64,000 nt of DNA from Gamarada debralockiae (Eukaryota > Ascomycota > Leotiomycetes > Helotiales > Hyphodiscaceae), in NCBI GenBank assembly GCA_002803225.1, contig NXFV01000473.1:1-64000 (forward strand), read 5' to 3'. Numbering within the stretch: the first letter of the stretch is position 1; the number at the start of each line of letters is the position of its first letter. This document shows positions 1-10,983 of this stretch, one piece after another. A model generated the notes under the pieces. It searched no databases, was not told the origin of the DNA, and saw only the letters and a program-made list of their open reading frames with translations. A program made the translations under genes and the position numbers.

Positions 1-822
1 AGACGCAAGCCGCCAGGTTCCTCACATTAGTGTTAGTATTTATATATCTATTAAGAATGAGGCTTCTAACTTATAAAGTGAAGTTCTTAATTGCGGTTGT
101 AGAGGCTGCTCACGAAGCTCGTAGTGGTGGCTAATGATATTTATTATATATGTGTAGGAGACTTTATATAGTGACTAGGGTTTCGTAGAATTCGAAAAGT
201 TATATTATAATCAAAGAATAACTTAATTGAAAGCGAGGTTATAGGGAGATTTAGAGTTATTCCCGTTTATAAGGTGGTCGCATATATAGATAGGAGGGTA
301 GTGAGTATAGAAGTAGGGTACTAAGAAAGCGTAGTAGAGTCAGGGGTAGTATTAGATAAGAAATTATCCATTTTATTATATTCCACTTTCCCTAGGAATG
401 ATCTAGTCAAGCTTTATAGCCTTAATCATCACATCGAGTTGGTATTTTAAAATAGTATTATCTGTAGTGAATTAAGATAAAGAGCTTAGAAAGTCTGTTG
501 GTTGGAATGCCGATCCCTACCGTATTGAGTATAGCTTGTATTTGCGTCTTACTGTAACATAAGAGGGGTTGTCCCTCCTACTTTTTTAGAAATCAATCGA
601 GTCTTTTACCGTCCCAACTGACAAAGTCTATCGAATAATAAAATTAAAAAAGGGATATATTTAAGGCAGTTAAGGAGTAGAAGGAAGGAATTTATAGAGG
701 GAAGGGTAGTACTCACCTTAAGGGTATCTATATTAAATTAACGTATAACTTAGGCAAAGTCCTAAGTATATTTAGAAGGTGTCCACTATGGGACCTCTAA
801 GGGCTTGCTTAGGCTCTATGAG
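1..822. other. AT-rich gene-free stretch
   Basis: All six frames are closed by frequent stops. The sequence is rich in TA, TTA and TAG strings, as in RIP-degraded fungal repeat DNA. I recognise no domain. It sits next to a small inverted-repeat element and a minisatellite. Confidence 0.5.
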
Positions 823-1103
823 TACGGAGGTTCCAGCAAAAAGTATGGACCGTTCAGGGTATTCAAGTCTGTAATCACTCACTGGACTCGCTTCGCGAGT
901 GTTGTTTAGGGCCGATGTAACCACTCTGGCAGGACAACAATAGGAACCAAGTGCATAGGCGGAGTCTTTTCATTGGGCTCTGACGCCAGCTATAGCGCCT
1001 TCGAGGTAGCCTGAGCCTTTCAGGGTGTCTCGTTACAGGGCCTTATAGCGCGCTTACAGGGTCAACACTATGAACGGTCAGACTTTCTACTGGAACCTCC
1101 GTA
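823..1103. mobile_element. MITE-like element with 33-34 bp terminal inverted repeats
   Basis: The left end (823-856) and the reverse complement of the right end (1071-1103) match over 33-34 positions. They share TACGGAGGTTCCAG at the outside and GACCGTTCA at the inside, with four differences including one indel. The outermost bases are TA on both sides, which fits a TA target duplication of the Tc1/mariner type. The 281-bp body has no ORF, so this is a non-autonomous element. Family assignment is inferred from size and the TA ends only. Confidence 0.65.
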
Positions 1104-1207
1104 TCGTCGTCAAAAACTTGGCGAATTTGATAAGAGAACGCTAGGTCCAGTAGTTAGACTAAGTGTGATTAGCTAAGAAACGGCAAGGCAAAATCACGTT
1201 ATGAGAT

Positions 1208-1289
1208 GCTCAGGGTGCTCAGGGTGCTCTGGGCTGCTCAAGGTGCTCAGGGTGCTCTGGGCTGCTCAAGGTGCTCAGGGTTGCTCAGG
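1208..1289. repeat. Minisatellite built from GCTCAGGGT-like units
   Basis: Imperfect copies of GCTCAGGGT, GCTCTGGGCT and GCTCAAGGT follow one another. They form a higher-order unit of about 27 bp that is present at least twice. It lies 105 bp beyond the inverted-repeat element and is not in a coding frame. Confidence 0.75.
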
Positions 1290-1544
1290 TGAGATAGCTG
1301 AGCCAAGGGCGATTAGCGCCTGCGCAAGAGCGACAAGCTTACCAACCAAATGTGGAGCATAAGATAGAAGGAGTTGACAAATAATACCCTGTTAGAGCCT
1401 ATAAAGTTTGGCCCTCAGCGGTGGTTTCTCAGTTACAAGTTAAGATATTGTGCTGTGGGGTCTCGAATGACTCTGTGGCAATCACATGAACCCTTTCCTT
1501 ACTGAACATGACCTTATTTCTTGTATTAAGCCATTACTTTCCAA

Positions 1545-2549
1545 CTATTTCGCCAACGCCCTACCTCCTCTCAGGCGCAGCACTAAGTGAAGTGTGCTGC
1601 CATCTCTAAGTTTGTAGTCACTCAAATAACGACCATCGTCAAGCTGTTTCCCGGCAAAGATCAGCCTCTGCTGATTTATGGGGGTACCTTCCTTCTCTTC
1701 AATCAGCTTCTTCAAGTCATAAACAACCCGCTTAATATTCACATCGTCTAACGGGGCTGTGTGTCTATTCCTCAGTCAGCGCTCTTCTAAAAATTACTCA
1801 GCTGCGAATCCCACTCACCCAACTAGTGTTCGCACCAACATTTGCACCCACTTCTGGGTGGGATCTCGCTGAGGACCCAAATTGATGAGCTGCACATTGA
1901 TATTGCCCGATTTATCTGGGGCCAATTCGTTCTTGTAATACGAGAGACGCCTCCCGTTTTCTAATCGCAGGTCTTTGACTTTGAGAACCTGATCGTTCAC
2001 TTGGATTGCAAATATACCTCGAAGGTTGAACTTTGCGTTATATACAAGATCCTTGGATAGTTGGTTTATAGTTGTCAATTTAGACCCATCATCCTCTATC
2101 AACTGTGGTTTTCCATTTTACTGTTTGGATCGAGAATTGATACGCATGCTTGGGAGGCAGCTTACCTCGACCCGTAAAACCAGTTTGGGGAGGGATGAGG
2201 TTGTAGAAAGGGCAGAATTTCTGGATCCGATATCTTCGAGCTGAATGACTGTGTCGTTGTGAATGTCGAGACTTTTGATAGCTTGGCTATCAGAAAGAGA
2301 TAGATTGTCCAATCTAAGCACTTGTTGGCCAATTGGTACCGACTCTGGGTTTGTTAGCAGGTAAAACGCTTCGAATGCGTTACCTCTTTCCTCAATTTCT
2401 TGCTTAAGTTTCAAAACGTTATCTTCGTGGGAGACTACGATTGGAACGGGAAAGAAAGCTCTGTTTGACTTGCAAGCAGCATCTTTGGCGCAAATTATCG
2501 TTGGAATCGTTCCCCTTTCGCTGCGTATGTATATATCAAGCTGATCCAT
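1545..2549 (-). CDS. Tandem ubiquitin-like protein (three Ubl domains, C-terminal RLRGG)
   Basis: Model: exons 2549-2166, 2102-1819 and 1764-1545 (introns of 63 and 54 nt with GTAAGC/CAG and GTGAGT/TAG ends), giving 295 aa. The start is the ATG at 2549. Residues about 3-107 and 121-210 are divergent ubiquitin-like folds. About residues 211-290 closely resemble ubiquitin: a start like MQIFVKTLTG (here QMLVRTLVG), [11 protein letters not shown] including the Lys48 equivalent, [15 protein letters not shown], and RLRGG. Five residues (RALAK) follow the diglycine, so conjugation would need cleavage by a deubiquitinase. The Lys63, Lys6 and Lys11 equivalents are replaced (Asp, Arg, His). The third domain is interrupted by intron 2, and its split halves align only after splicing, which supports the model. 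The function is unknown. It could be a conjugated modifier precursor or a binding scaffold. It lies only 55 bp from a HET scrap upstream, so its promoter may be short or rearranged. Confidence 0.75.
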
Positions 2550-2604
2550 TTGCAATGAAATAAAGACGTAGATAATGGCAGGTCGTCAAACATCTAAGGT
2601 TATG

Positions 2605-2720
2605 TTATAACAATGTCCATTCGTGCGGCGATGGTGACCCATGAATTTTCGTATATACCAGCCATTTTCGCAGATTCAGACGACCAGTCATTTTCGTCAT
2701 CTGGTACGATAGAGAGAGTA
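2605..2720 (-). pseudogene. HET-domain fragment
   Basis: On the minus strand, one frame ending at the stop near 2605 reads LSIVPDDENDW, then SAKMAGIYENSWVTIAA. This matches the HET-domain consensus around 'LCIIQDD..DW...E..KM..IY.N..VTIAA' of fungal heterokaryon-incompatibility proteins. The match is about 35 residues long and nothing else of a HET domain is visible. It lies in a different frame from the coiled-coil sequence upstream, so it is probably a rearranged scrap rather than a working gene. The call rests on one motif read by eye. Confidence 0.45.
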
Positions 2721-4488
2721 TCTCTGCGCAATCGAGAGCAAGTTGCTCCAGGCAATCGCCATCTGGAGGTTGTCCTGCGTTTTCTCCAATTTCTATCGAC
2801 CTCTGATAGGCAACGCGGTATTGATCTTGCGTCCTCAAATGATCTCGTTTGGAAAGCGAAAGGCCGCGATCGAGGTAGGCCAAATCTCGTTCCTGTATAG
2901 CGGCTTGAAGATCTCTTTGGATAAAGTTATAATTGTGTCCAGTATTGGTATTTGCTCGTCGCTCGTTTTCAAGTTCTGTTGTCGCATTACGACGCTGGCC
3001 ATCCAAGGTATCGAGCTGGGTTTCCCGGGCTTCAAGTATTTCTACCAAACTTTTGAGCTGATCTCACATGGAATTGCGCTCTCTCTGGGCTCTGGCCAAT
3101 TGTTCTGGGCAAGGGTCCTCTTCGTCGCCAGATGACTGCCGATCATCTTGGTGGGCTGAATTGACTTGTGGGGCTGGAGGATTATTGACTAGGTTTCCAA
3201 GGCCCTGAACCCAATTAAAAGCGGTTTTCTCCTGGCTGCCGGCTCCAGGTTGTCCTGCTTGAGGCTGGTCTCCTGGTGGTCAATTTTCAGGTGGAGGTCG
3301 AGATATTGAGGAGGATTATTTGCATGTTCCTGCACAGACCGAAGCCAATCACCAAGGGCTTGTGCATCATGATGAGTTTGTGCTAAAGCTAGATCTTAGG
3401 CTGAGTTTTCAGTACCTTCATTCCTCCCTGAGTTTTTGAGATAGTGACGTCTGACTATAAGAACGCGCCGACTGGCTAGCTAAGGGTTCTAACTGTGGCC
3501 GTCATCGTCGTTGCCAGAACCAGTGTCATGTCACGACTCAGAATCTGGCACATAGTTTCGGTAAGAAACAGCGTAGGGATGGCCATCAATCCGGCTATTG
3601 GAAAGCTGGGAGCAGAAGCCTTAGACGCACTCACTCTTCGATTGGCAGATTTTCTAGTAGTCGCTCACGCTGAGACGCCACTTGTGCCCCCAAAGCAGTG
3701 ACTTCAGCCGTCAGGTTGTTGTTCTGAGCCTGCAGGTCGGCGACTTGCTGCATGAGCCTGTCCATATCCCTGGCAATATGGTCGGAAATGTTTCGGTATG
3801 CGGCCATCAACGTCTCGCTATTTCTCAACACGCTTTCTAAAGTCCGAATGCGAGTGAGGTAACCCTCTCTCTCCAAGACCAGTTCATTGTATCGTGTTTG
3901 AGTGAGGTACACACCTGCGAGTAGAGGATCGTTACCGCAAACTGCTTGAAGCTGGTTCTCCAAGTCGCGTATCCGGGTATTCAATCGATTTCGCTCCCGG
4001 GCATTTTCTACAATTGTTGCTTGAGCACCGTCAAATTGCAGGGTATGAAGTGGCAGGACTTCTTGAACGCTACGTGGAGGGACTCCAACAGGGTCTTGCG
4101 GAGGATCTGGGAGAGCTCGTTGAATTTGGAGTATATGCGCGGGATATCCCCCGGCTGCCAAAATATCAATTGGGGCGTTCATGCGCGACAGTTCAGTCCT
4201 CCGGGTATATACTCGAGTCTCATATTGATCTAGGTTGAGTAGTTCCACAGCCGTGTAAATGGGACGCCGTATGTCTTCTAGTAAATCCCTATAGACTGGA
4301 TTCTCTCCGTCGGCCATGACAGGTCCAATGTAAGAACGAGCATTGTCATTTTGAGGCCAAGGGGTCAGGCGGGGGTTATTAGCCGGGATATTGGCCGCTG
4401 ACCAGAAGTCCGGTTGTGGTTGGGGTTGAAACGGTATCCTCTCGGATTCCGCCCCGTGTTCTGCAGCTTGATCATCGGCTAGATCCAT
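2721..4488 (-). pseudogene. Coiled-coil protein gene broken by six in-frame stops
   Basis: The ATG is at 4488. The first 285 codons (to 3631) encode an acidic, proline-rich N-terminus and then long Leu/Glu/Arg/Gln heptad stretches (RLNTRIRDLENQL, LMQQVADLQAQNNNLTAEV). At 3631 the stop overlaps a GTGAGT donor, so an intron may begin there. Downstream, one continuous protein-like frame (Asp/Gly/Ser-rich, then LALAQTHHDAQALGDWL) is cut by TGA 3531-3533, TAG 3489-3491, TAG 3480-3482 and TAA 3396-3398. After a frameshift near 3300 it continues with TGA at 3280-3282 and 3064-3066 before another coiled coil ending in about 2720. Each stop could come from CGA, CAG or CAA by one C-to-T change. Some of this could be mis-modelled introns. 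No known family recognised. Confidence 0.55.
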
Positions 4489-7001
4489 GGAGAGTTATAT
4501 GGGAGGTTTTTCGATTGGCCTTCGAGCTAAGACATCGTGCTGTCCTCGACATATTTAACACAGAATAGACAATGATAATTTCTTAGACGAGAAGAGCTTT
4601 CAGTCGCCTTTCGCATACGATAAGGCGAGACTTGACACAAAGACATCACCGGACTTGACCAAGCGGTTGTGATGGCAGGTCACATGACTTCATCAGGAAA
4701 TCAGATAAAGGAGGAACACAGCAAAGGTAAAGAATATAAACTTTGGGAGGCTTCCGCTCTAACCGAGACTAAGATGTAGTTTATTGTGTGATTGAGGCCA
4801 AACGACATGTTAGCTCAAACTGAATACTGATCCGTCCAACATCTCGTTGCTTTCCGTGCAATAGCATCAGCAGTGTGGATACATTCAGTTCTCCTATTAT
4901 ACAATACGGGTATAGACATTGTGATAGCGTGCGAGGGCGTGGAAAGGAATAATAACGTGACGGATTGGACGCGCCACCATCGCGCCGAGGTTTTATGCCA
5001 CATGTGGTTTTCATGCTCCATCTCCATTCTAGAGATCACAGCTATCATCGTAAGCCATCCAAGAAAGCGAATGTCTCCAAGCGATAATGTAATGATGCGG
5101 CAAGAAGTTGGTACTATTAGGACGAAGATTTCTTTCAGCGCCAGATGGAAAAGGAAGGTGCCGAAGCCAAGATCGACGCTAATATCTGAGGTTTAGCTTG
5201 GTAGAGGAATGCAACGTCGTCCTCTCTTCTCTTTTCTCCTCTGTTCTTTTCTTCTTCAAAATATATGCAAGACCCATTTCAAAGTCTTCAGATTTCATCT
5301 GGAGCGTTTGCCTTTATCACATGAATATGAATCGAGATTAGGCAAGCTGCCATCTTGAGTTCTCTCGTGTACCGAAGTCTCGAAAATTCTCCCGAAGTCC
5401 GACTGTGTTTGGCGGTCAATACGCCGCCCGTGTGATGTATCTCTCGTATCCTCTGACTCAGGGAGCCGTGACCCAAGCAATGGGGGAGACACTGTGATCA
5501 ATTGAGGCCGCACTGACATGATTACAGCCGTGCTCGTTGCTTCGCAATGTCATACGGCCCCTTGGGATGACCGAGTGTGCCTCCCTTCGCTCGATTTGTC
5601 TGGCAGAATTTAAATGGGAGCCTAAGCCTTCGGCGCTCGTTACTTCGTGGTAGACAGGATGCAACTTCGTTCATTGAAGGTAGACGCAAGGCGATTCTTG
5701 TCCCTCGCTCCTTCACCATTAAAAGGTCAGGCAACGTGGCGTAAACTACGGTCATATTTCATCTCCGCCGCAGTCAATCATGATCCAATCGAGGTCAATG
5801 TAGTCACTACGGAGGTACATGGGCCACAGAGCCTGGGACACTTTGTTCGTGCAACGTGGTCAACTCGAAGCATTCCCAATCTTTGCTCAGCTCGCTACAT
5901 GCTTATCTTATCTCATATAATCACGGCCTAATTACGGGGCTGATTCGCGCGCCGCACAGGGCTGAAGTATCACGGGATTGGATAATATGAACGCTATTTT
6001 GGACCAGCAAACTATCGGTTTCGACTTCCTAAAGTGGCCCTGGTCTAGATCATCTACTCTGTGGTGGCTGACCGCAACGACGCAACCCGTTCCAACATTT
6101 GGTCATAATTCTGGAGGCTGAAGAGGTTTGCAAACCTCTGTGCTCACCATGGTATGAATTGACAAGGTTGTTGAGAGTTCATTTTCCCAAGAACTCACGC
6201 GATATGAAGGGGAGTGTCCGCCCTTCGTCAGGTCGGATGCAGCTGAGGACTAAACAAAGTGTAATCCATATGATAAGCATCTACCGCAATCGACTTAGAT
6301 ACCCTTCCTCGTATCCCCAATAAATCCGAAAGGATCACTCGACATTTCTCTTGGCAAGTGCATAAAGTTTTGATTGGATTTTCCCATGCCATGTTTGCTA
6401 ATGCGCCGTTGAATTTGGTGACTATTGATCATGTCTTTCCCTTTTGTCTTCTCTGAAATTCTGTGCAGATGCGGGCACGAGCCCACGAAACGGCCTGCAG
6501 TATTAGATGAATATCGGTCTGATTATCTTTGGCGAATAATCACTTTTTAATGGGCAGACCATGAGGGTAATAAATCTCCACTTATTTCCCGCAATCCGCA
6601 TCTTCCATGCGCCTGCGATCCTTCGGGCAGACGCATCGCGCGGCCATTTGGGTCATTGTCTCAGCTGAAAGCAATTGAATATCCATCCCGCTATTGCAAC
6701 GCCACTTTCCCATGCGCAAAAGCTCGTTCGGCCTATGGGGTCGAAGATTTTTCCAAGAAAGCAAGGTAGCCTTTCAGACGTCAGTTTACCTGGACATCTT
6801 AGGCTCACAACCTCGGGTCAGAACGGAAGCCACGAATGACGATGCTTTGTTGAAAGTCATCTACGACTGCTCTTAGCCTTTATATGGAATGCATCTTCCA
6901 CTTGTTTTTAGCGCTTTCCTTTCACGGCTTTTGTTCCATTTTCACATTTTGTCAAGCATTGTTCCCGCCTCAACATTATTTTAATCCTGGAGCCTCCAAA
7001 A
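4489..7001. other. Intergenic region, no gene recognised
   Basis: Short ORFs occur on both strands, but none shows a domain, a signal peptide with following body, or a consistent exon chain. The last few hundred bases are presumably the promoter of the ferroxidase gene starting at 7002. Confidence 0.5.
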
Positions 7002-8989
7002 ATGCTTTGCTCTTTTGCAATTGCACTTTTTGTGCAGGCGCTCTCGGTAGTCGCGAGTACTGTTACGTTCAACTGGGATATTGACTGGGTGTCGGTGGCT
7101 CCTGATGGGATTGTGCGCCCTGCTGTTGGCGTCAATGGACAATGGCCTTGTCCTCCAATGTATGTGAATATTGGCGATCGAGTGATTGTAAATGTGAACA
7201 ATAAATTGAGGAATGAAACGACATCGATTCATTTCCATGGAATTCTTCAAACTGGCTCGACGCAGATGGATGGTCCTGCATTCGTCACGCAGTGCCCAAT
7301 TCCTCCTGGAGGATGTGAGTACCGTCTGTGACGAGCCTTTGAAACCTTGTCGCTGATGGATCTTTAGCTTTCACTTACGACTTTACGGTGGGTGGTGGCT
7401 GATTCCCTCGATCCGTTTCTCTGGCTCCTGGTTATCGCATCTGAGCACGGTCTGGATTAATTGCTGACGTCTCACAGATAAATCAACCAGGAACGTACTG
7501 GTATCATTCCCATGTCGGTGGCCAGTATATAGATGGTTTCCGGGGCCCGATCATAGTCCACGATCCGGCAGCTCCATACGCTTCACAGATTGATGAAGAG
7601 GTATGTTTACCATCATTCCGCAAGCGAATTGGGAACGGCCTAATTCTCTCACAGCAAATTCTCACGTTGACCGACTGGTACCACGAGCAAGCACCGTATT
7701 TGATTGAGTACTTTCAGTCACCACTAAACGAAGACTTGCACGGAGGTTCAGAGCCTGTACCGAATGCTACTCTCATCAACGAAGCCCAGAATGTCCATTT
7801 TCCAATGAAGGCAGGATGCTCGTATCTTTTCCGCATTATCAACATGGGCGCATTTGCTGGTCAATATCTTCAGTTTGATCAACATGACATGACAGTTGTG
7901 GAGATTGATGGTGTATACACGAAACCGTACAAAGTCAGCCAGCTTTTCATTTCTGTTGCTCAACGGTACAGCGTCATTGTCAAAGCGAAATCCAGTAGCA
8001 AGCAGAATTTTGCCATCGTTGCTTCGATGGATGAGGACATGTTCGACCCCGGGGTCGTGCGACCTGATTTGAAGAATAATGTAAGTCTCTTGTAAATTAC
8101 TTCGCTTCTCTGACAGTCTGCAGGTGACTTCGTGGCTTGTGTACGACTCCACGAAACCCTTGCCACCACCCTTCACAATACCTTACCTAGCATTCGATGA
8201 CACAGTCTTCGTTCCAAACGACCAGCAGCCTCTATTAGGACCCGTAACTCATCCGTAAGCGCCTTCCAATCCTTCGTCGTTTCCTTGCTGACTTCTGAAA
8301 GCATCACTTTGAACGCAAATTTCGCAAAAAACGATCAGGACCAGAACAGAGGATCATTCAACAACATTTCTTACGTTGCACAAAAGGCAAGAAGTCCAGA
8401 ACCCTCCCATGACAGAATTTGTCTCACTGTTCAGGTCCCGAGTCTCTACACTGCTCTCACCGCTCCACCAAATCTTGTCAATAATCCCGAAATATACGGC
8501 GTCAATGCAAATCCATATGTTCTCCCGTATGGCGCCGTCGTGGAATTAACGATCATCAACTACGATGAAGGCGATCATCCATTCCACTTACATTCCCACA
8601 ACTTCCAAGTGATCTCACGATCCGGTCCAGGCCCTAACGACGGGCCTCCACTCACTCCTTCGACCGCCCCACCTCCCAAGGTTCCGATGCGACGAGACAC
8701 GCTACTCATACATGGTGGCGGCAACGCAGTGATTCGTTTCAAAGTTGACAATCCAGGCATTACACTCTTTCACTGTCACATCGAATGGCACGTCGAAGCA
8801 GGATTAACGATGACGTTCATTGAAGCTCCGACGCAGTTACAGGCGTTGAACTTGAAGATCCCGGATAATCATCGGGATAGCTGTCAGAAGCAGGGGATCA
8901 AAATGCGGGGGAATGCGGCCGGTGATGATAGGAACTGGTTGGATCTGACGGGGGCGAATACAGAGCCGCCGTTGGAAGATTGGGGGTGA
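7002..8989 (+). CDS. Secreted Fet3-type multicopper oxidase (ferroxidase/laccase)
   Basis: Six exons: 7002-7314, 7368-7387, 7478-7600, 7655-8080, 8124-8254 and 8302-8989, giving 566 aa. All joins keep frame and use GT-AG ends. A signal peptide covers about residues 1-19. The copper ligands are all present: HFHG (77-80), WYHSH (119-123), HPFHLH (430-435) and HCHIEWH (495-501). Fet3-like marks include FNWDIDW near the N-terminus, MDGPAFVTQCPIPPGG, GSEPVPNATLINE (the Glu185-type iron site), MDEDMFD, NYDEG before the third copper motif, and a C-terminus ending shortly after GNAAGDDRNWLDLTG. Family members oxidise Fe(II) for high-affinity uptake with the permease Ftr1. This copy lacks the C-terminal membrane anchor usual in Fet3, and no permease gene lies beside it. 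A GTGAGT at the stop (8988) raises the possibility of one more exon, but I found none with a membrane helix. It may act as a soluble ferroxidase or laccase. Confidence 0.88.
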
Positions 8990-9739
8990 GTTCTCCATTT
9001 CTCCTTTCCCAGACTTGTTACTTTTGTGCTAAGGGAAGAGTAGTGCGATGGTGAACCCGCCGTATAAACAGCGAAGGAGTCGCCGATGATCGAGGGAACG
9101 GTTCATAATGTTTAATCCATAATTGTTCAGCGGTCCGTACGTGACGAGGCAACAGCAGGACTTTGGAGTTCGCATCGTGTTGATAAGCGCGATCTCAGAC
9201 AAACCTGACCAACTCCAAGAGCAAATCCTCGAACTCCATGATTATCGGGAACGTTTCCCCGAAAAGCCTCAAATCCGAAGTGTCGTGCGGCTTGTCATGT
9301 GTATCAATCTCACGAAAAGAGCAAGATTGCGAACTGGGAGGACGTGCCACTCGCTGCCTGTGAGAGGCTGAGCTAAAAACAAGCCCGAACCCGATGGCGA
9401 ACCACAGCTTTGGCACAGATTAACCCGCATTGATCGCCCCGCCACTGACAGCATGCGGAACAGTTTTAGAAATTGAATTGGAGACGAAATCGTTGCAAAG
9501 ATACGAGATACTTGGATTTTTACGTGAAGAGATACCTGGCTGGTGCCAAGCGGAAGATCACTCAAGGATCATTAGGTATCAATGGCTATTAAAATAGACG
9601 TTGAGATCCTTCTCGTCATTTGGAATCCTGGAATCATTTCAAACTTCATCCTCCCTCTCAGTTATTGTTTTCGATTTTCTGTCTCTCCTGTTTGTTTTCT
9701 CGCCCTTCATTGCAAAGGCTGACTCGACATTTCGGGATC
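8990..9739. other. Intergenic region
   Basis: This is the 3' flank of the ferroxidase gene and the 5' flank of the next gene on the same strand. Small ORFs show no recognisable features. An in-frame ATG at 9620 could extend the next gene by 40 residues. Confidence 0.5.
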
Positions 9740-10828
9740 ATGGCCGTTGGCATAATGACTTGCCGTAGTTGGCTTCTTCTGTCTCTCTTCTTCGCTGCGC
9801 AACTTCTGCAGATTATTCAATCGCTTAATACAGCTTGCTATAACACAGTGGGAGGGGTTCAGCATGCAAGAGTCAACGAAGGACCTTGCGGCGTCGTCTC
9901 CCCCAATTCGGTATGCACTCCCAATCAACTCCTCTTGAAAGTGACCGAACATGAACATGAACAGCCGTTCTATTCCTGCTGCGCAATCGGTGATCAATGT
10001 CTCGACAACGGACTCTGCCACTATACACACGACCCACCCGTAGGATCCAATGCCACCGGCTGTAAGTCTCACCTCTCCCACCTCAAACCAAAAACCGGAC
10101 CTCTACTAACGAAACCAGACTATGTCGGCGGTTGCAATGACGCCTCATTAGTAGACGCGAGCTGCAATCCCGGCTGCGGTATGTCTTTCCCCTTTCCCTC
10201 TCCCTGCCTCTCTTTTCACCTCCACACTTTTCTTCCGCTGTCCAAACCCCATACTAATGCCGTACGCCTTATAGACCAGCTAGCCTACCAAGACATAACC
10301 TTCAACCGCACCTCCCAAACCTGGTTCTGCTGCGGCGCCAACGGGCAGAACATAAAATGCAACGATCCCACGACCGCCACCGTCTCCGCCAAAGCCCTTC
10401 CCTCAATCGCTACCACATACGTTGTTCCCAACTCTGTTGCTACGACAACAGCTTCGTCTTCCACTATGCCTCCTGGACCGACAAAAACTGGGAAAGAAGG
10501 TGCGAAGAAAGGGGGAGGGGCGAATGTTGGCGCTATTGCTGGCGGTGTGATTGGTGGTGTTGCGGGGCTGGCGATTATTGCGGGTGCGGCGCGGTTCTTT
10601 TGTCGGAGGAGAGGTAGGAAGGGAGATGCGGGAATGGGGAAAGGGAATGGAGGATTTGGAGGAGTGGAGATACCGTCGGAGAAGGGAGTGCTGAAGGGGC
10701 ATGTTGAGAAAGCGCCTGAGGCTGAGAGGGTTGAGTTACAGACGCATGAGAATCCTGTTGAGTTGAGCGCGCAGTCACCGCAGATGGGAGATAATAGGGC
10801 GGGTGTTTTGTCTAAGCTGCCAACTTAA
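9740..10828 (+). CDS. Secreted cysteine-rich single-pass membrane protein
   Basis: Exons 9740-10061, 10119-10178 and 10275-10828 (introns of 57 and 96 nt, both with CTAAC/CTAAT branch-like sites), giving 311 aa. The start at 9740 puts a clear signal sequence (WLLLSLFFAAQLLQIIQS) at the N-terminus. An ATG 120 bp upstream in frame is an alternative. The ectodomain has about eleven cysteines, including YSCCAIGDQCLDNGLC and TWFCCGANGQNIKC, then a Ser/Thr-rich stalk. A Gly/Ala-rich membrane helix (about 210-236) is followed by the RRRGRK stop-transfer signal and a charged cytoplasmic tail. This layout is common in ascomycete surface proteins of unknown role, some compared with wall-stress sensors. 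Function is not established. Confidence 0.8.
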   Translation: MAVGIMTCRSWLLLSLFFAAQLLQIIQSLNTACYNTVGGVQHARVNEGPCGVVSPNSVCTPNQLLLKVTEHEHEQPFYSCCAIGDQCLDNGLCHYTHDPPVGSNATGCKSHLSHLKPKTGPLLTKPDYVGGCNDASLVDASCNPGCGMSFPFPSPCLSFHLHTFLPLSKPHTNAVRLIDQLAYQDITFNRTSQTWFCCGANGQNIKCNDPTTATVSAKALPSIATTYVVPNSVATTTASSSTMPPGPTKTGKEGAKKGGGANVGAIAGGVIGGVAGLAIIAGAARFFCRRRGRKGDAGMGKGNGGFGGVEIPSEKGVLKGHVEKAPEAERVELQTHENPVELSAQSPQMGDNRAGVLSKLPT

Positions 10829-10983
10829 AGGAGGGGGAGAGAGAGGACGTTGTGGATGGCTGGATATGATAGGATGTTTGGAGGGTATGATAGTACAATT
10901 TAATGCAATGGGATGAGAGGGAAGGTCTGCATAGTTGCGTACTGGACCTATTCCATGATACCAGTGAATCACATCCCATCTAA

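Noticed and set aside
2743..3135. 130-codon plus-strand ORF with some hydrophobic segments
   Set aside because: It lies opposite the coiled-coil pseudogene. Its composition follows from the antisense of Leu/Glu/Arg codons.
9707..10081. 124-codon minus-strand ORF
   Set aside because: Antisense shadow of the signal peptide and first exon of the cysteine-rich membrane protein.
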